This document shows positions 16,484-23,717 of a DNA stretch of 64,000 nt, piece by piece. The notes under the pieces were generated by a model. That model was not told where the DNA came from and searched no databases. It was given only the letters and a program-made list of their open reading frames with translations. This DNA comes from Pseudomonas gingeri (lineage in GTDB: Bacteria > Pseudomonadota > Gammaproteobacteria > Pseudomonadales > Pseudomonadaceae), in the NCBI RefSeq assembly GCF_013386165.1, contig NZ_JACAOS010000016.1, positions 124,001 through 188,000 on the forward strand, written 5' to 3'. Both the position numbers and the translations under genes were made by a program. Within the stretch, counting starts at the first letter, position 1. Every line of letters begins with the position of its first letter.

Positions 16484-16876
16484 ATGCTCAAACAACAATC
16501 GTCGATTAACTGGGATGCCGTTGCACAGGAGCAGTTGGGCGACCTGATCGTTCGCCAGATCATCAGCGGTGATGAGTTGATGATGGTGAAACTGACGATG
16601 AAGGCCGGCGCGGTGGTCAAGCACCACCGCCACCCGAACGAACAGATGACCTACATACTCAAGGGCAAGATCCGGTTTACCCATGGATTTGACATGGAGC
16701 AAAGCACAGTACTGTGCGCTGGCGACGTCCTGCACTTTGCGGCTAATGTACCGCACGCCGCCGAGTGTCTTGAGGACACCGTCGACCTGGATATTTTTAC
16801 CCCTCCGCGCCGTGACTGGTTCGCCGCGAATGGCAACGCCTACTTCGAACAGCCTGTAGAGGCGGGCGATGAGTAG
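16484..16876 (+). CDS. Cupin-domain protein
   Basis: 130 aa single cupin. VKHHRHPNEQMTYILKGKIRF carries the H-x-H and E of cupin motif 1, and GDVLHFAANVPHAAE the His of motif 2; a metal centre is likely. Many members of this small type are of unknown function or bind small molecules. Starts two bases after the LysE stop (RBS CAAGGGG) and overlaps the thioesterase start. It could be an accessory oxidase/isomerase or sensor of the pathway; not related closely to the cupin at 4133. Confidence 0.8.
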   Translation: MLKQQSSINWDAVAQEQLGDLIVRQIISGDELMMVKLTMKAGAVVKHHRHPNEQMTYILKGKIRFTHGFDMEQSTVLCAGDVLHFAANVPHAAECLEDTVDLDIFTPPRRDWFAANGNAYFEQPVEAGDE

Positions 16877-17609
16877 GCCGTCGAACAAGTGGCTCCACAG
16901 AACGGTTCAACCGGCGGCGCGCAGCCGCCTTGTGTGCTTTCCGTTCGGCGGCGGCAGTGCCTCGTTCTATCGCGACTGGCAGGCGATGCTGGGGCCGCAG
17001 ATCGAGGTTTGCGCCGTCCAGTTGCCGGGGCGGGAGGCGCGGTTTGGAGAGCCGTTCATCACCAAAGTCGATGACCTTTTACCTCCGCTGGTGCACGCCG
17101 TCTCAGACCTGTTCGATCTACCTTTGCACTTATTCGGTTACAGCCTGGGCGCCGGTATAGCGCAAAAATTTGCCACTTACTGCGATTTGCTCTATCCCAA
17201 CGCACAAATAGTTTCACTCACGGCGTGTGCCAGCTCTGCGGCTCTGGCACAGCGCATCAGTGCATCGACGATGAGCGATGAGCAATTTTTGGAGTACATC
17301 ATGGCGCTCGGTGGACTGCCCAGCGAAGTCGCTGCTAATCCGGGTTTGCGTGCAATCGCCTTGAGAACATTGCGCAGCGATTTTGCGCTCTCCGAAAGCG
17401 TCGATCTGCCGGATGCCGATCCTATTGCACTGCCGATACTTGCGATCGGTGGGGATCGCGACCCCTCGGTGCCGGTCGCCGGATTGCAGGCGTGGTCGGG
17501 AAAGACCACGGGCAACTTTGTTCAACAGGTTTTCCCTGGGGATCATTTTTTTGTTCGACAGAACCTGCCGGGTGTTTTGCAGGCCTTGCGAGATTTCGTC
17601 GGCTTGTGA
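16869..17609 (+). CDS. Type II thioesterase (alpha/beta hydrolase)
   Basis: 246 aa, the usual size of NRPS type II thioesterases. LVCFPFGGGSASFYRDWQ is the oxyanion region, LFGYSLGAGIAQ the GxSxG nucleophile, LAIGGDRDPSVP the Asp region and FPGDHFFVRQNLPGV the catalytic His. It hydrolyses thioesters on carrier proteins. As the only releasing enzyme of the second operon it probably frees the modified amino acid from the PCP as well as removing misloaded groups. The ATG overlaps the cupin end by eight bases. Confidence 0.92.
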   Translation: MSRPSNKWLHRTVQPAARSRLVCFPFGGGSASFYRDWQAMLGPQIEVCAVQLPGREARFGEPFITKVDDLLPPLVHAVSDLFDLPLHLFGYSLGAGIAQKFATYCDLLYPNAQIVSLTACASSAALAQRISASTMSDEQFLEYIMALGGLPSEVAANPGLRAIALRTLRSDFALSESVDLPDADPIALPILAIGGDRDPSVPVAGLQAWSGKTTGNFVQQVFPGDHFFVRQNLPGVLQALRDFVGL

Positions 17610-17631
17610 CTATGAATGGATCGCCCTTGAA

Positions 17632-18228
17632 ATGGACTTTATTAATATTTCACTCAACATCGCCGCGAGCGCATCGTTGATTCTGCTGATGCCGGGTCCC
17701 ACCAACACCTTACTGATGACGTCCGGTTATACCAGCGGATCGGTTCGGACATTGCCGTTGATCGCCACCGAGGCGTTCGGCTACAGCATCGCGATCAGCG
17801 TCTGGGGCTTCTTACTCATTGCGTTGTCGGCGCGTTATCCGGACATAGGGATGGGCGTGAAGTTGCTATGCGCAGCGTATCTGTCCCTATTGGCGTACCG
17901 CATCGGCTCACTGAGGCAATTGGCGAGCGAGTCCCAACACACGGCGGTGAGTTGCAGGTCATTACTGACGGCAACGTTGCTCAACCCCAAGGCGCTGATA
18001 TTTGCCTCTGTGGTATTTCCCCGAGAAGTTTATTCAACGGCTGAACTCTACAGCTGCGCGCTATTGTCGTTTGTGTTGATCCTCATGCCGATAGGCTTCG
18101 CCTGGGCGTGGCTGGGTCAGGTCGTCAGCAATGCACCCAACCACACCCTGCACCGATGGGTACCGAAGTTGATCGGGCTTTCGCTGTCGTCCTTTTCTGT
18201 CTACCTGACTTACTCGGCACTCCAATGA
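17632..18228 (+). CDS. Second LysE-family exporter
   Basis: 198 aa. MDFINISLNIAASASLILLMPGPTNTLLMTSGY carries the PGPTN motif of LysE/RhtB proteins; TATLLNPKALIFAS is the second conserved block. Divergent from the LysE at 15868. Start: ATG at 17632, 22 bases after the thioesterase stop; a frame open further upstream lacks homology. Probably a second route for export of the free amino acid or an intermediate. Its stop overlaps the start of a decayed oxidoreductase gene. Confidence 0.85.
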   Translation: MDFINISLNIAASASLILLMPGPTNTLLMTSGYTSGSVRTLPLIATEAFGYSIAISVWGFLLIALSARYPDIGMGVKLLCAAYLSLLAYRIGSLRQLASESQHTAVSCRSLLTATLLNPKALIFASVVFPREVYSTAELYSCALLSFVLILMPIGFAWAWLGQVVSNAPNHTLHRWVPKLIGLSLSSFSVYLTYSALQ

Positions 18229-18641
18229 ACGCTAGCGATATGCAAAGAGTGGTTTTTCGCTCCCACGGATCGCCTTCCGTACTGGAACATGAGTCGTTAA
18301 CGCTCAACCCACTGAAGCCTGGTCAGGTGCGGGTTCGCAATCAAGCGATTGGTGTGAATTTTATCGACACCTATTTTCGTTCGGGCCTGTATCAGCCGCC
18401 CGGTTTACCGTCGGGGCTGGGCACCGAGGGCGCCGGAACGGTTGTCGAATGCGCTGTTGATGTGAATTACTTGCAGGTCGGCGACAGGGTGGGTTTACTC
18501 AAAGGCTTGACGACCCTCTGTCTGTTCAAACAGGCAAGCCAGCCGAAAAGCGGCGATACTGTGTCGTTTCATGCCGCTGCCGGTGGGGTGGGGTTGCTGG
18601 AAAGCCGCAACGCGACTGGATCTATCGTGCTTGTCCCTTGA
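18225..18641 (+). pseudogene. Zinc-independent quinone oxidoreductase (Qor-type), internally deleted and truncated
   Basis: 138 codons against ~325 in intact Qor. The N-terminus (VRNQAIGVNFIDTYFRSGLYQPP...GLGTEGAGTVVE, VGDRV) is well conserved. The text then jumps from VGDRV to LLKGLTTLCLFKQ, losing about 45 residues in frame, continues to FHAAAGGVGLLE in the NADPH-binding site, and then loses similarity before a stop. The active site and cofactor fold are incomplete, so it is almost surely non-functional. Its ATG overlaps the LysE stop, so it may be a relic of an operon gene or of the insertion target. Confidence 0.8.
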
Positions 18642-18771
18642 ATAAAGTTTCATGCCGACCGGATGAATGCCCTTCTAAAAGTAAGAGCTCGGTGCTAGCT
18701 TCTTAACACAAAGTATTCTCAACAATTGCCCGGTATGACGAAGTTAGATCAACCAGCCAAGGATCAGCGCC

Positions 18772-19590
18772 ATGATTGAACTTCCTTCTTCAAAAGATTG
18801 GGTTCGACACTGCCACCCTTCCTCCAAATTCGAACGATTGGAGGCGTTTTTCAGTGGGCACGGCTTCGACCCGCATCGTCACGATACTTATGCCATTGGC
18901 CGCACGCTGTCAGGTGTACAGAGTTTTCGCTACCGAGGAGAGGCTCGGAACAGCCTGCCCGGAGGCACCATGGTGCTGCACCCGGATGAAGAGCACGACG
19001 GCCACGCTGGAAGCGATTCGGGCTTTCGCTATCGAATGCTCTATATCACCCCGGAGTTGGCGCAAGAGGTCCTGCATGGCAAACCCTTGCCGTTTCTCAA
19101 AGGCGGCATTTCAACTGATCCGCGTTTTGCGGCGGCGGCGGATAACATCCTTAACGCGCTGGATGACCCACTCGATCCACTGGCTGAAGATGACGCCATT
19201 TTCCAGTTATTCACGACGTTGCAGACGGTATGTGGTGAGCGCCCCGCTAATGGCGCTAATTGCTTCAGTGCCGCCAATAGGGCGCGGGAGTACATGAACG
19301 ATAACCTCCACCAACCGGTCAGCCTGGATGATTTGGCCGAATGCACCGGTCGCGACAAGTGGAGCCTGTCAAAAGACTATCGAGTTTATTTCGGTACCAG
19401 TCCCCACCGTTACCTCACGATGCGCCGCCTGGATAGAGTGAAAGCGGCGATCTTTGCGGGAAAATCCCTGATTGAGGCGTCGGTGGAAGCAGGGTTTTTC
19501 GATCAGAGCCATATGACCAAGCATTTCAAAAACGCGTTTGGCGTTTCGCCCGCGCGCTGGTGCCGATCCAGGGACAGAGACCTGGCCTAG
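18772..19590 (+). CDS. AraC-family transcriptional regulator
   Basis: 272 aa. The N-terminal cupin-like sensor domain (HGFDPHRHDTYAIG, GGTMVLHPDEEHDGH) is followed by two helix-turn-helix motifs in the last ~100 residues (QPVSLDDLAECTGRDKWSLSKDYRVYFGTSPHRYLTMRRLD... SLIEASVEAGFFDQSHMTKHFKNAFGVSPARW). AraC proteins of this shape commonly sit beside LysE exporters and respond to amino acids. The 130-bp upstream gap holds its own promoter. It may regulate the nearby LysE genes, though the decayed Qor separates it from them. Confidence 0.9.
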   Translation: MIELPSSKDWVRHCHPSSKFERLEAFFSGHGFDPHRHDTYAIGRTLSGVQSFRYRGEARNSLPGGTMVLHPDEEHDGHAGSDSGFRYRMLYITPELAQEVLHGKPLPFLKGGISTDPRFAAAADNILNALDDPLDPLAEDDAIFQLFTTLQTVCGERPANGANCFSAANRAREYMNDNLHQPVSLDDLAECTGRDKWSLSKDYRVYFGTSPHRYLTMRRLDRVKAAIFAGKSLIEASVEAGFFDQSHMTKHFKNAFGVSPARWCRSRDRDLA

Positions 19591-19639
19591 TATTTTCAAT
19601 ACGCTGGAAGGACGTTCCCACTGGCAGGGGTCTTCCAGG

Positions 19640-19906
19640 CGGCCAAAGCGCCCCGTTATATAGATCCTCGATCTGTTTCATCCGTGGCTTGGTAAAAATC
19701 TCATCCATATTGCCGTGCTCGAGCAACTCCCCCATGAACATAAGCGCGGTGCTGTCCGACAACCGCGCCGTCTGTCGCATGTTGCGGGCCACGATGATCA
19801 CTGTGTACTGCGCTTTCAACTCGCTGAGCAACTGTTCGATGCGCCTGGTGGAACTCGGGTCGGGCACTGAGGTGGGTTCGTCAAGCAACAAGACCTGGGG
19901 CCGCAA
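19640..19906 (-). pseudogene. C-terminal remnant of a PstB-type ABC ATPase
   Basis: Read on the minus strand, LRPQVLLLDEPTSVPDPSSTRRIEQLLSEL (Walker B and D-loop), VIIVARNMRQTARLSDSTALMFMGELLEHG and IFTKPRMKQIEDLYNGALW match the C-terminal third of phosphate ABC transporter ATPase PstB. The usual SALDP reads SVPDP and the switch His of VTHNM is now Arg. The Walker A and signature parts are absent upstream. A decayed fragment, probably left by rearrangement at the edge of the biosynthetic region. Confidence 0.75.
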
Positions 19907-20035
19907 CGCAATTATCGTCGGACGAGGTCAAATGGTGTTGAACACCATCGGACAAGGGAGGGAATGCCAGAACCCTCCGGAATAGCTAGGCTATCGGTAG
20001 AATTCCCGGATGGGGCAGGATTATTTCGGACAATT

Positions 20036-20059
20036 AAAAAGCCGGCTTGTGGCCGGCTT
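20036..20059 (-). terminator. Rho-independent terminator (minus strand)
   Basis: Perfect 8-bp arms AAGCCGGC and GCCGGCTT with loop TTGTG. The A-run on the plus strand becomes a T-run after the hairpin on the minus strand, so it ends minus-strand transcription, probably that of the S24 regulator (20300-21058) and any small gene between. Confidence 0.8.
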
Positions 20060-20299
20060 CTCGGGGACGGGCTTGGCTTATTTTTGGTAAGCCTCGCTCG
20101 CCTTCAAAATGTACATCCAGATACACGATCCGGTTGTGGGACACCGTGCAGTTGTCACGCTCGGCGTCGTGGGCAATCTGACCTGCTGCAAGCAGGACGC
20201 TGCCCAAATGTGCCGCGCAGAATACCGGCATTTACGACAGATTCCCAGCGAAAACCACATGCCAGAGCTGTCGTTTTCAGACAAGAAGTGTTTTGTCCC
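20060..20299 (-). other. Unassigned stretch downstream of the S24 regulator
   Basis: 240 bases between the regulator stop and the terminator. Two minus-strand frames are open (20078-20284, 68 codons, with a Cys-rich start CRKCRYSARH; and 20034-20231, 65 codons, which runs through the terminator). Neither has a family I recognise or a clear ribosome site. They may be parts of one frame-shifted small gene. I do not call a gene here. Confidence 0.35.
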
Positions 20300-21058
20300 C
20301 TATTTAGAGGGCACTGGCGGCCGTCGCTTGTTCAGCGTGGACCACCAGAACACCCACCCCAGTATCTGGATATTCTGCTCCTCGATCTGCTCCGCCGTGA
20401 ACACTTCGTCCGGGTATTCGGCGCTGTTATGGCTGCGCAGCCGCAAGGCCCCCGCCGGTAGGCGGTAGACATACTTCACCCGCAACATGCCGTCGTGCTC
20501 CAGGGCGTAGATTTCGCCATCCACCACTTGGGTCAGACTGCGGTCGATGGCAATGGTGGAGCCGTCCTGGATCTTTTCCGCCATGCCGGTGCCGGTTATT
20601 GGCGCACAAATGGCCTGGTCGGGGTCGACGCCCATGGCCTGGAGGATGCGATAGGGTAGGCGGACCTTGCGCCCGGGTATGATCGCGATCTGGGTCTGGC
20701 TCGACCCGGGGGCTGCTGGTGTCTCCCGGTACAGCGGCACTTGCACGTCGTTGCGCTCGGTCGCGGCCAGGTCGCCACGGGCCGAATAGGGCTCCTTGTC
20801 ATAGTGGGGCAGCGCCTCGAGTTGGCCCTCCGTCTCGTTGGCCGAGCCACCCGGGTGCTTGGGCCCTTCACCGGTGCGCAGCCAACGGCTGTTGACACAC
20901 AACAGTTCGGCTATCTCGTCCAGTCGCGCCATGGGAATGCCGCGTTTGAACCAGTTGTTGACGTGCTGCGGCGTCACCTGCCGGTTGGCAGCGAAGTCCG
21001 AAGCAGATAGGTGGCACTCCCGCAGGAGGGCCCTTAATCGATCACCTGATGTATTCAT
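20300..21058 (-). CDS. XRE-S24 (LexA/CI-like) phage-type repressor
   Basis: 252 aa. N-terminal helix-turn-helix (CHLSASDFAANRQVTPQHVNNWFKRGIPMARLDEIAELL) and C-terminal S24 peptidase-like dimerisation domain. AITGTGMAEKIQDGSTIAIDRSLT is the region of the usual nucleophile Ser (MEPTI-type motif), here GTGMAEKI with Gly-Thr-Gly, and GEIYALEHDGMLRVKYVYRLP holds the catalytic-Lys region. Such regulators (PrtR type) control pyocins or prophage genes and are relieved by RecA, though the apparent change at the nucleophile may prevent self-cleavage. The ATG at 21058 was chosen because homology starts there. No phage genes are nearby. Confidence 0.85.
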   Translation of the reverse strand: MNTSGDRLRALLRECHLSASDFAANRQVTPQHVNNWFKRGIPMARLDEIAELLCVNSRWLRTGEGPKHPGGSANETEGQLEALPHYDKEPYSARGDLAATERNDVQVPLYRETPAAPGSSQTQIAIIPGRKVRLPYRILQAMGVDPDQAICAPITGTGMAEKIQDGSTIAIDRSLTQVVDGEIYALEHDGMLRVKYVYRLPAGALRLRSHNSAEYPDEVFTAEQIEEQNIQILGWVFWWSTLNKRRPPVPSK

Positions 21059-21087
21059 GAACACAGAGTTTACTGGCGTGTTACACC

Positions 21088-21101
21088 CGTTTAAATAAAC
21101 G
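21088..21101. promoter_or_regulatory. Palindromic operator candidate 1 of the S24 repressor
   Basis: Perfect 14-bp palindrome CGTTTAAATAAACG, 30 bases upstream of the repressor ATG. It shares the half-site GTTTA with the palindrome at 21214-21229, and a further GTTTA copy lies at 21068-21072. Auto-regulation by the S24 protein is likely. Confidence 0.55.
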
Positions 21102-21213
21102 AGGTGTTCAAAAATAGCGCTAGGCAGCACACGAACCGATTGGCACCGTTCAGAATTCCTACACTCAAATAGCTGCACCTGAGTCGCTGTGTTTATTTAT
21201 TAAAACTCTTGTT

Positions 21214-21229
21214 TGTTTATTGGTAAACA
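21214..21229. promoter_or_regulatory. Palindromic operator candidate 2 of the S24 repressor
   Basis: Perfect palindrome TGTTTATTGGTAAACA, with a related half-site TGTTTA at 21190-21195. The half-site TGTTTA/CGTTTA matches the palindrome at 21088-21101. It lies just before the ppa terminator in the repressor upstream region. Confidence 0.5.
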
Positions 21230-21234
21230 GGCAC

Positions 21235-21259
21235 AAAAAAACCCCGGCAAGCCGGGGTT
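21235..21259 (-). terminator. Rho-independent terminator of ppa
   Basis: Arms AACCCCGGC and GCCGGGGTT with a two-base loop, and a run of As on the plus strand giving the T-run on the minus strand. It lies 28 bases after the ppa stop. Confidence 0.88.
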
Positions 21260-21286
21260 CTTCGAATCGCGCCAGAGCGCGGCGGA

Positions 21287-21814
21287 TCAGCCCTTGTAAG
21301 CGGCGACCGACTTCATGATTTCGGCACGGGCGGCTTCGGCATCGCCCCAACCTTCGATCTTCACCCATTTGCCTTTTTCGAGATCCTTGTAGTTCTCGAA
21401 GAAGTGCTTGATCTGCTCCAGCAGCAGCGGTGGCAGGTCAGTGTATTCCTTCACGTCGACGTACAGCTGGGACAGCTTGTCGTGTGGGACCGCGAGGACC
21501 TTGGCGTCGCCGCCGCCGTCGTCGGTCATGTGCAGGATGCCGACCGGACGGGCGCGGATCACCGAGCCAGGGGTCACTGGGTACGGGGTCACGACCAGCA
21601 CGTCGAGGGGGTCGCCGTCGTCAGCCAGGGTGTTGGGGATGAAACCGTAGTTGGCCGGGTAGAACATCGGGGTGGCCATGAAACGGTCAACGAACAGGCA
21701 ATCGCTGTCTTTGTCGATTTCGTATTTGATCGGCGCGTGGTTGGCCGGAATCTCGATCGCGACGTAGATGTCGTTCGGCAGGTCTTTGCCAGCCGGAATC
21801 TTGCTGTAGCTCAT
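21287..21814 (-). CDS. ppa: Inorganic pyrophosphatase
   Basis: 175 aa, the usual size of bacterial family I pyrophosphatase, which hydrolyses PPi to phosphate with Mg2+ in the cytoplasm. The signature DGDPLDVLVVTPYPV (metal-binding Asp residues) is intact, as are the YPANYGFIPNT and KYEIDKDSD segments. Single gene with its own terminator at 21235-21259. Confidence 0.98.
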   Translation of the reverse strand: MSYSKIPAGKDLPNDIYVAIEIPANHAPIKYEIDKDSDCLFVDRFMATPMFYPANYGFIPNTLADDGDPLDVLVVTPYPVTPGSVIRARPVGILHMTDDGGGDAKVLAVPHDKLSQLYVDVKEYTDLPPLLLEQIKHFFENYKDLEKGKWVKIEGWGDAEAARAEIMKSVAAYKG

Positions 21815-22013
21815 TGGGCGATGCCCCCGTTGGTTGATCAGAAAACTTGGCCGGTTTGACCAAAAAGTGGCGGGGATTATAGGCATATTCCGGGGCTGAT
21901 GCCACGGGGGGCGGGACGTGTGGGATAGCACCTTGGTCGGGGGCGACTGGCTGGTGGGGGTGACTGGGAGGGCGGCGCAGGTCGGCAGGGCCTCATCGTC
22001 AGCACGCTGGCTC

Positions 22014-22841
22014 CTACAGGGTTGGAGGGGCGTCAGCGCCTTGGTAGCGCGGGTCGTGTGCTTGCAACTGCTGCAGCCGCTCCAGCGGGTCCTGGCGGTA
22101 GAACGCGCGCAATTGCTCGTACACCTGCGGATACGCGGTGGCCAGGATATCCGGGGCACTGAAGAAATATTCGCTGGTCACCGCGAAGAATTCCGCCGGG
22201 TTTTCCGCCGCATACGGGTCAATGGCGGTGTCGGCGTCGGGATTGCGATCCAGTTGGCGATTGAGGTCGTCGTAGGCGTGTTGCATGACCTTGGCCCAGT
22301 CGCCCACGCGCATGTCGCCGTGCAGCGGTGGCAGGCCGTTGGCGCTGCCGCTGAGCATGTCGAGCTTGTGCGCCAGTTCGTGGATCACCAGGTTGTAGCC
22401 TTCCCAGCCACCGCTGGCCTGCACGCCGGGCCAGGCGAGGATGATCGGGCCCTGTTGCCAGGCTTCGCCGCTGTGTTCGGCGTCCCATTCGTGCTCTACG
22501 CCGCTGGCGTCGCGATGGCGCTGGGGGCTGAGGAAATCGTCCGGGTAGAGGACGATTTCATGAAAACCCTGGTACCAGTTCAACTCGCCCAGGTGCAGCA
22601 GCGGCAATTGCGCCTGGGCCGCCAGCAGCAGGCGGCTTTGCTGGTCCAGCTCCACGCCTGGCAAGGTGCTCAGGTGCTTGTCGTCGAGGAACAAGACGCT
22701 GTGTTCCCGCAGCCAGCGATCCTCGACGTCGCTCAGGCCGTCGAGGAAACTCAGGTGTTCGCGGACCCGTTGCCAGGTCTCATCGGCAACCGGATGCCGG
22801 GCGAGGGTTCGCCGGCGACGCCAGGCACTCAGCGACCACAC
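22014..22841 (-). CDS. mtfA: Zinc peptidase of the MtfA family
   Basis: 275 aa from the GTG at 22841, four bases after the DedA stop; the frame is also open upstream into dedA. The zinc motif HELAHKLD with the downstream Glu in AAENPAEFFAVTSEYFF marks the MtfA (DgsA anti-repressor) M90 family. In E. coli MtfA binds Mlc and has aminopeptidase activity. Here it is transcribed with dedA. Confidence 0.9.
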   Translation of the reverse strand: MWSLSAWRRRRTLARHPVADETWQRVREHLSFLDGLSDVEDRWLREHSVLFLDDKHLSTLPGVELDQQSRLLLAAQAQLPLLHLGELNWYQGFHEIVLYPDDFLSPQRHRDASGVEHEWDAEHSGEAWQQGPIILAWPGVQASGGWEGYNLVIHELAHKLDMLSGSANGLPPLHGDMRVGDWAKVMQHAYDDLNRQLDRNPDADTAIDPYAAENPAEFFAVTSEYFFSAPDILATAYPQVYEQLRAFYRQDPLERLQQLQAHDPRYQGADAPPTL

Positions 22842-22845
22842 GGGG

Positions 22846-23496
22846 TCAGTGGGCTTTGGACGTGGCGTTGCCGAAGCGGCTGCGGACCACACCGACGATC
22901 ATCGGCAGCAGCGACAGCAGGATGATACCGATCACCAGCAACGACAGGTTCTTCTTGATGAACGGTACGTTGCCGAAAAAGTAACCGAGGGTGACCAGGC
23001 CGCCGACCCAAAGAATGGTGCCGAGGATGCTGAACATGAAGAAACGCGGGTAAGGCATTCTGCCAACGCCGGCGACGAACGGTGCGAAGGTCCGCAGGAT
23101 CGGCAGGAAGCGTGCCAGGGTCACGGTCTTGCCGCCATGGCGATCGTAGAAGTCGTGGGTCTTTTGCAGGTAGTCGCGACGGAAGATCTTCGAGTTCGGA
23201 TTGCTGAAGAGTTTCTCGCCGGCCGTTCGGCCAATGATGTAGTTGGTGCTGTCGCCGAGAATCGCCGCCAGCATCAGCAGGCCGGCCAGCAGCACCGGGT
23301 CCATGCCGCCGCCCGCAGCCACGGCGCCGGCGATGAACAGCAGCGAATCGCCGGGCAGGAACGGCATGACCACCAGGCCGGTTTCGCAGAAGATCACCAG
23401 AAACAGGATGGCGTAGATCCAGGGCCCGTAGTTGTTCACCAGCATGTCGAGGTAGACATCGAGATGCAGGACTATGTCGATCGGGTTGAAATCCAT
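22846..23496 (-). CDS. DedA-family inner-membrane protein
   Basis: 216 aa with about five membrane segments. Family signatures: FCETGLVVMPFLPGDSLLF, ILGDSTNYIIGR, TVTLARFLPILRTFAPFVAGVGRM (the conserved F-x-R-x3-R-x3-P-x-x-A-G motif). DedA proteins are linked to lipid (undecaprenyl-phosphate) transport and membrane homeostasis. The ATG at 23496 was taken; a GTG three codons upstream is possible. Co-transcribed with mtfA. Confidence 0.92.
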   Translation of the reverse strand: MDFNPIDIVLHLDVYLDMLVNNYGPWIYAILFLVIFCETGLVVMPFLPGDSLLFIAGAVAAGGGMDPVLLAGLLMLAAILGDSTNYIIGRTAGEKLFSNPNSKIFRRDYLQKTHDFYDRHGGKTVTLARFLPILRTFAPFVAGVGRMPYPRFFMFSILGTILWVGGLVTLGYFFGNVPFIKKNLSLLVIGIILLSLLPMIVGVVRSRFGNATSKAH

Positions 23497-23555
23497 GGGT
23501 GGCACCTGTGTGGACGGTCCGACTCGACGGGCCCGTGCAAGGAAAATAGATATGC

Positions 23556-23567
23556 GTAGTTAACTAC
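23556..23567. promoter_or_regulatory. Palindrome upstream of dedA
   Basis: Perfect 12-bp palindrome GTAGTTAACTAC followed by another GTAGTT copy at 23575-23580, giving three alternating half-sites in 25 bases. Located 60 bases upstream of the dedA start; probably a regulator binding site. The regulator is unknown. Confidence 0.4.
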
Positions 23568-23680
23568 AAGGAATGTAGTTTTTTCGTACATTCCGTGGGA
23601 AAGCGGGATTATAAGAGTTGGAGAGATTTCTGCCTGCTGAGTTTGTAGCGGGGGATGTCGAGCGCAGTGATGTTTGACTC

Positions 23681-23708
23681 TGCAGGCGCTGGCAAGCCAG
23701 CGCCTGCA
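23681..23708. terminator. Perfect 12-bp-arm inverted repeat after the GNAT gene
   Basis: Arms of 12 bp (TGCAGGCGCTGG and its complement) around a CAAG loop, ten bases after the stop of the minus-strand acetyltransferase gene. No clear T-run, so a weak terminator or an mRNA-end hairpin; its CTGG-CAAG-CCAG centre resembles REP cores elsewhere in the window. Confidence 0.5.
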
Positions 23709-23717
23709 GGGGGGCGG

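Noticed and set aside
18225..18641. Functional short quinone oxidoreductase
   Set aside because: It lacks part of the N-terminal domain and nearly all of the cofactor-binding and C-terminal domains.
20034..20231. Small minus-strand gene after the S24 regulator
   Set aside because: It runs through the terminator hairpin, competes with another frame, and resembles nothing I know; kept only as an unassigned stretch.
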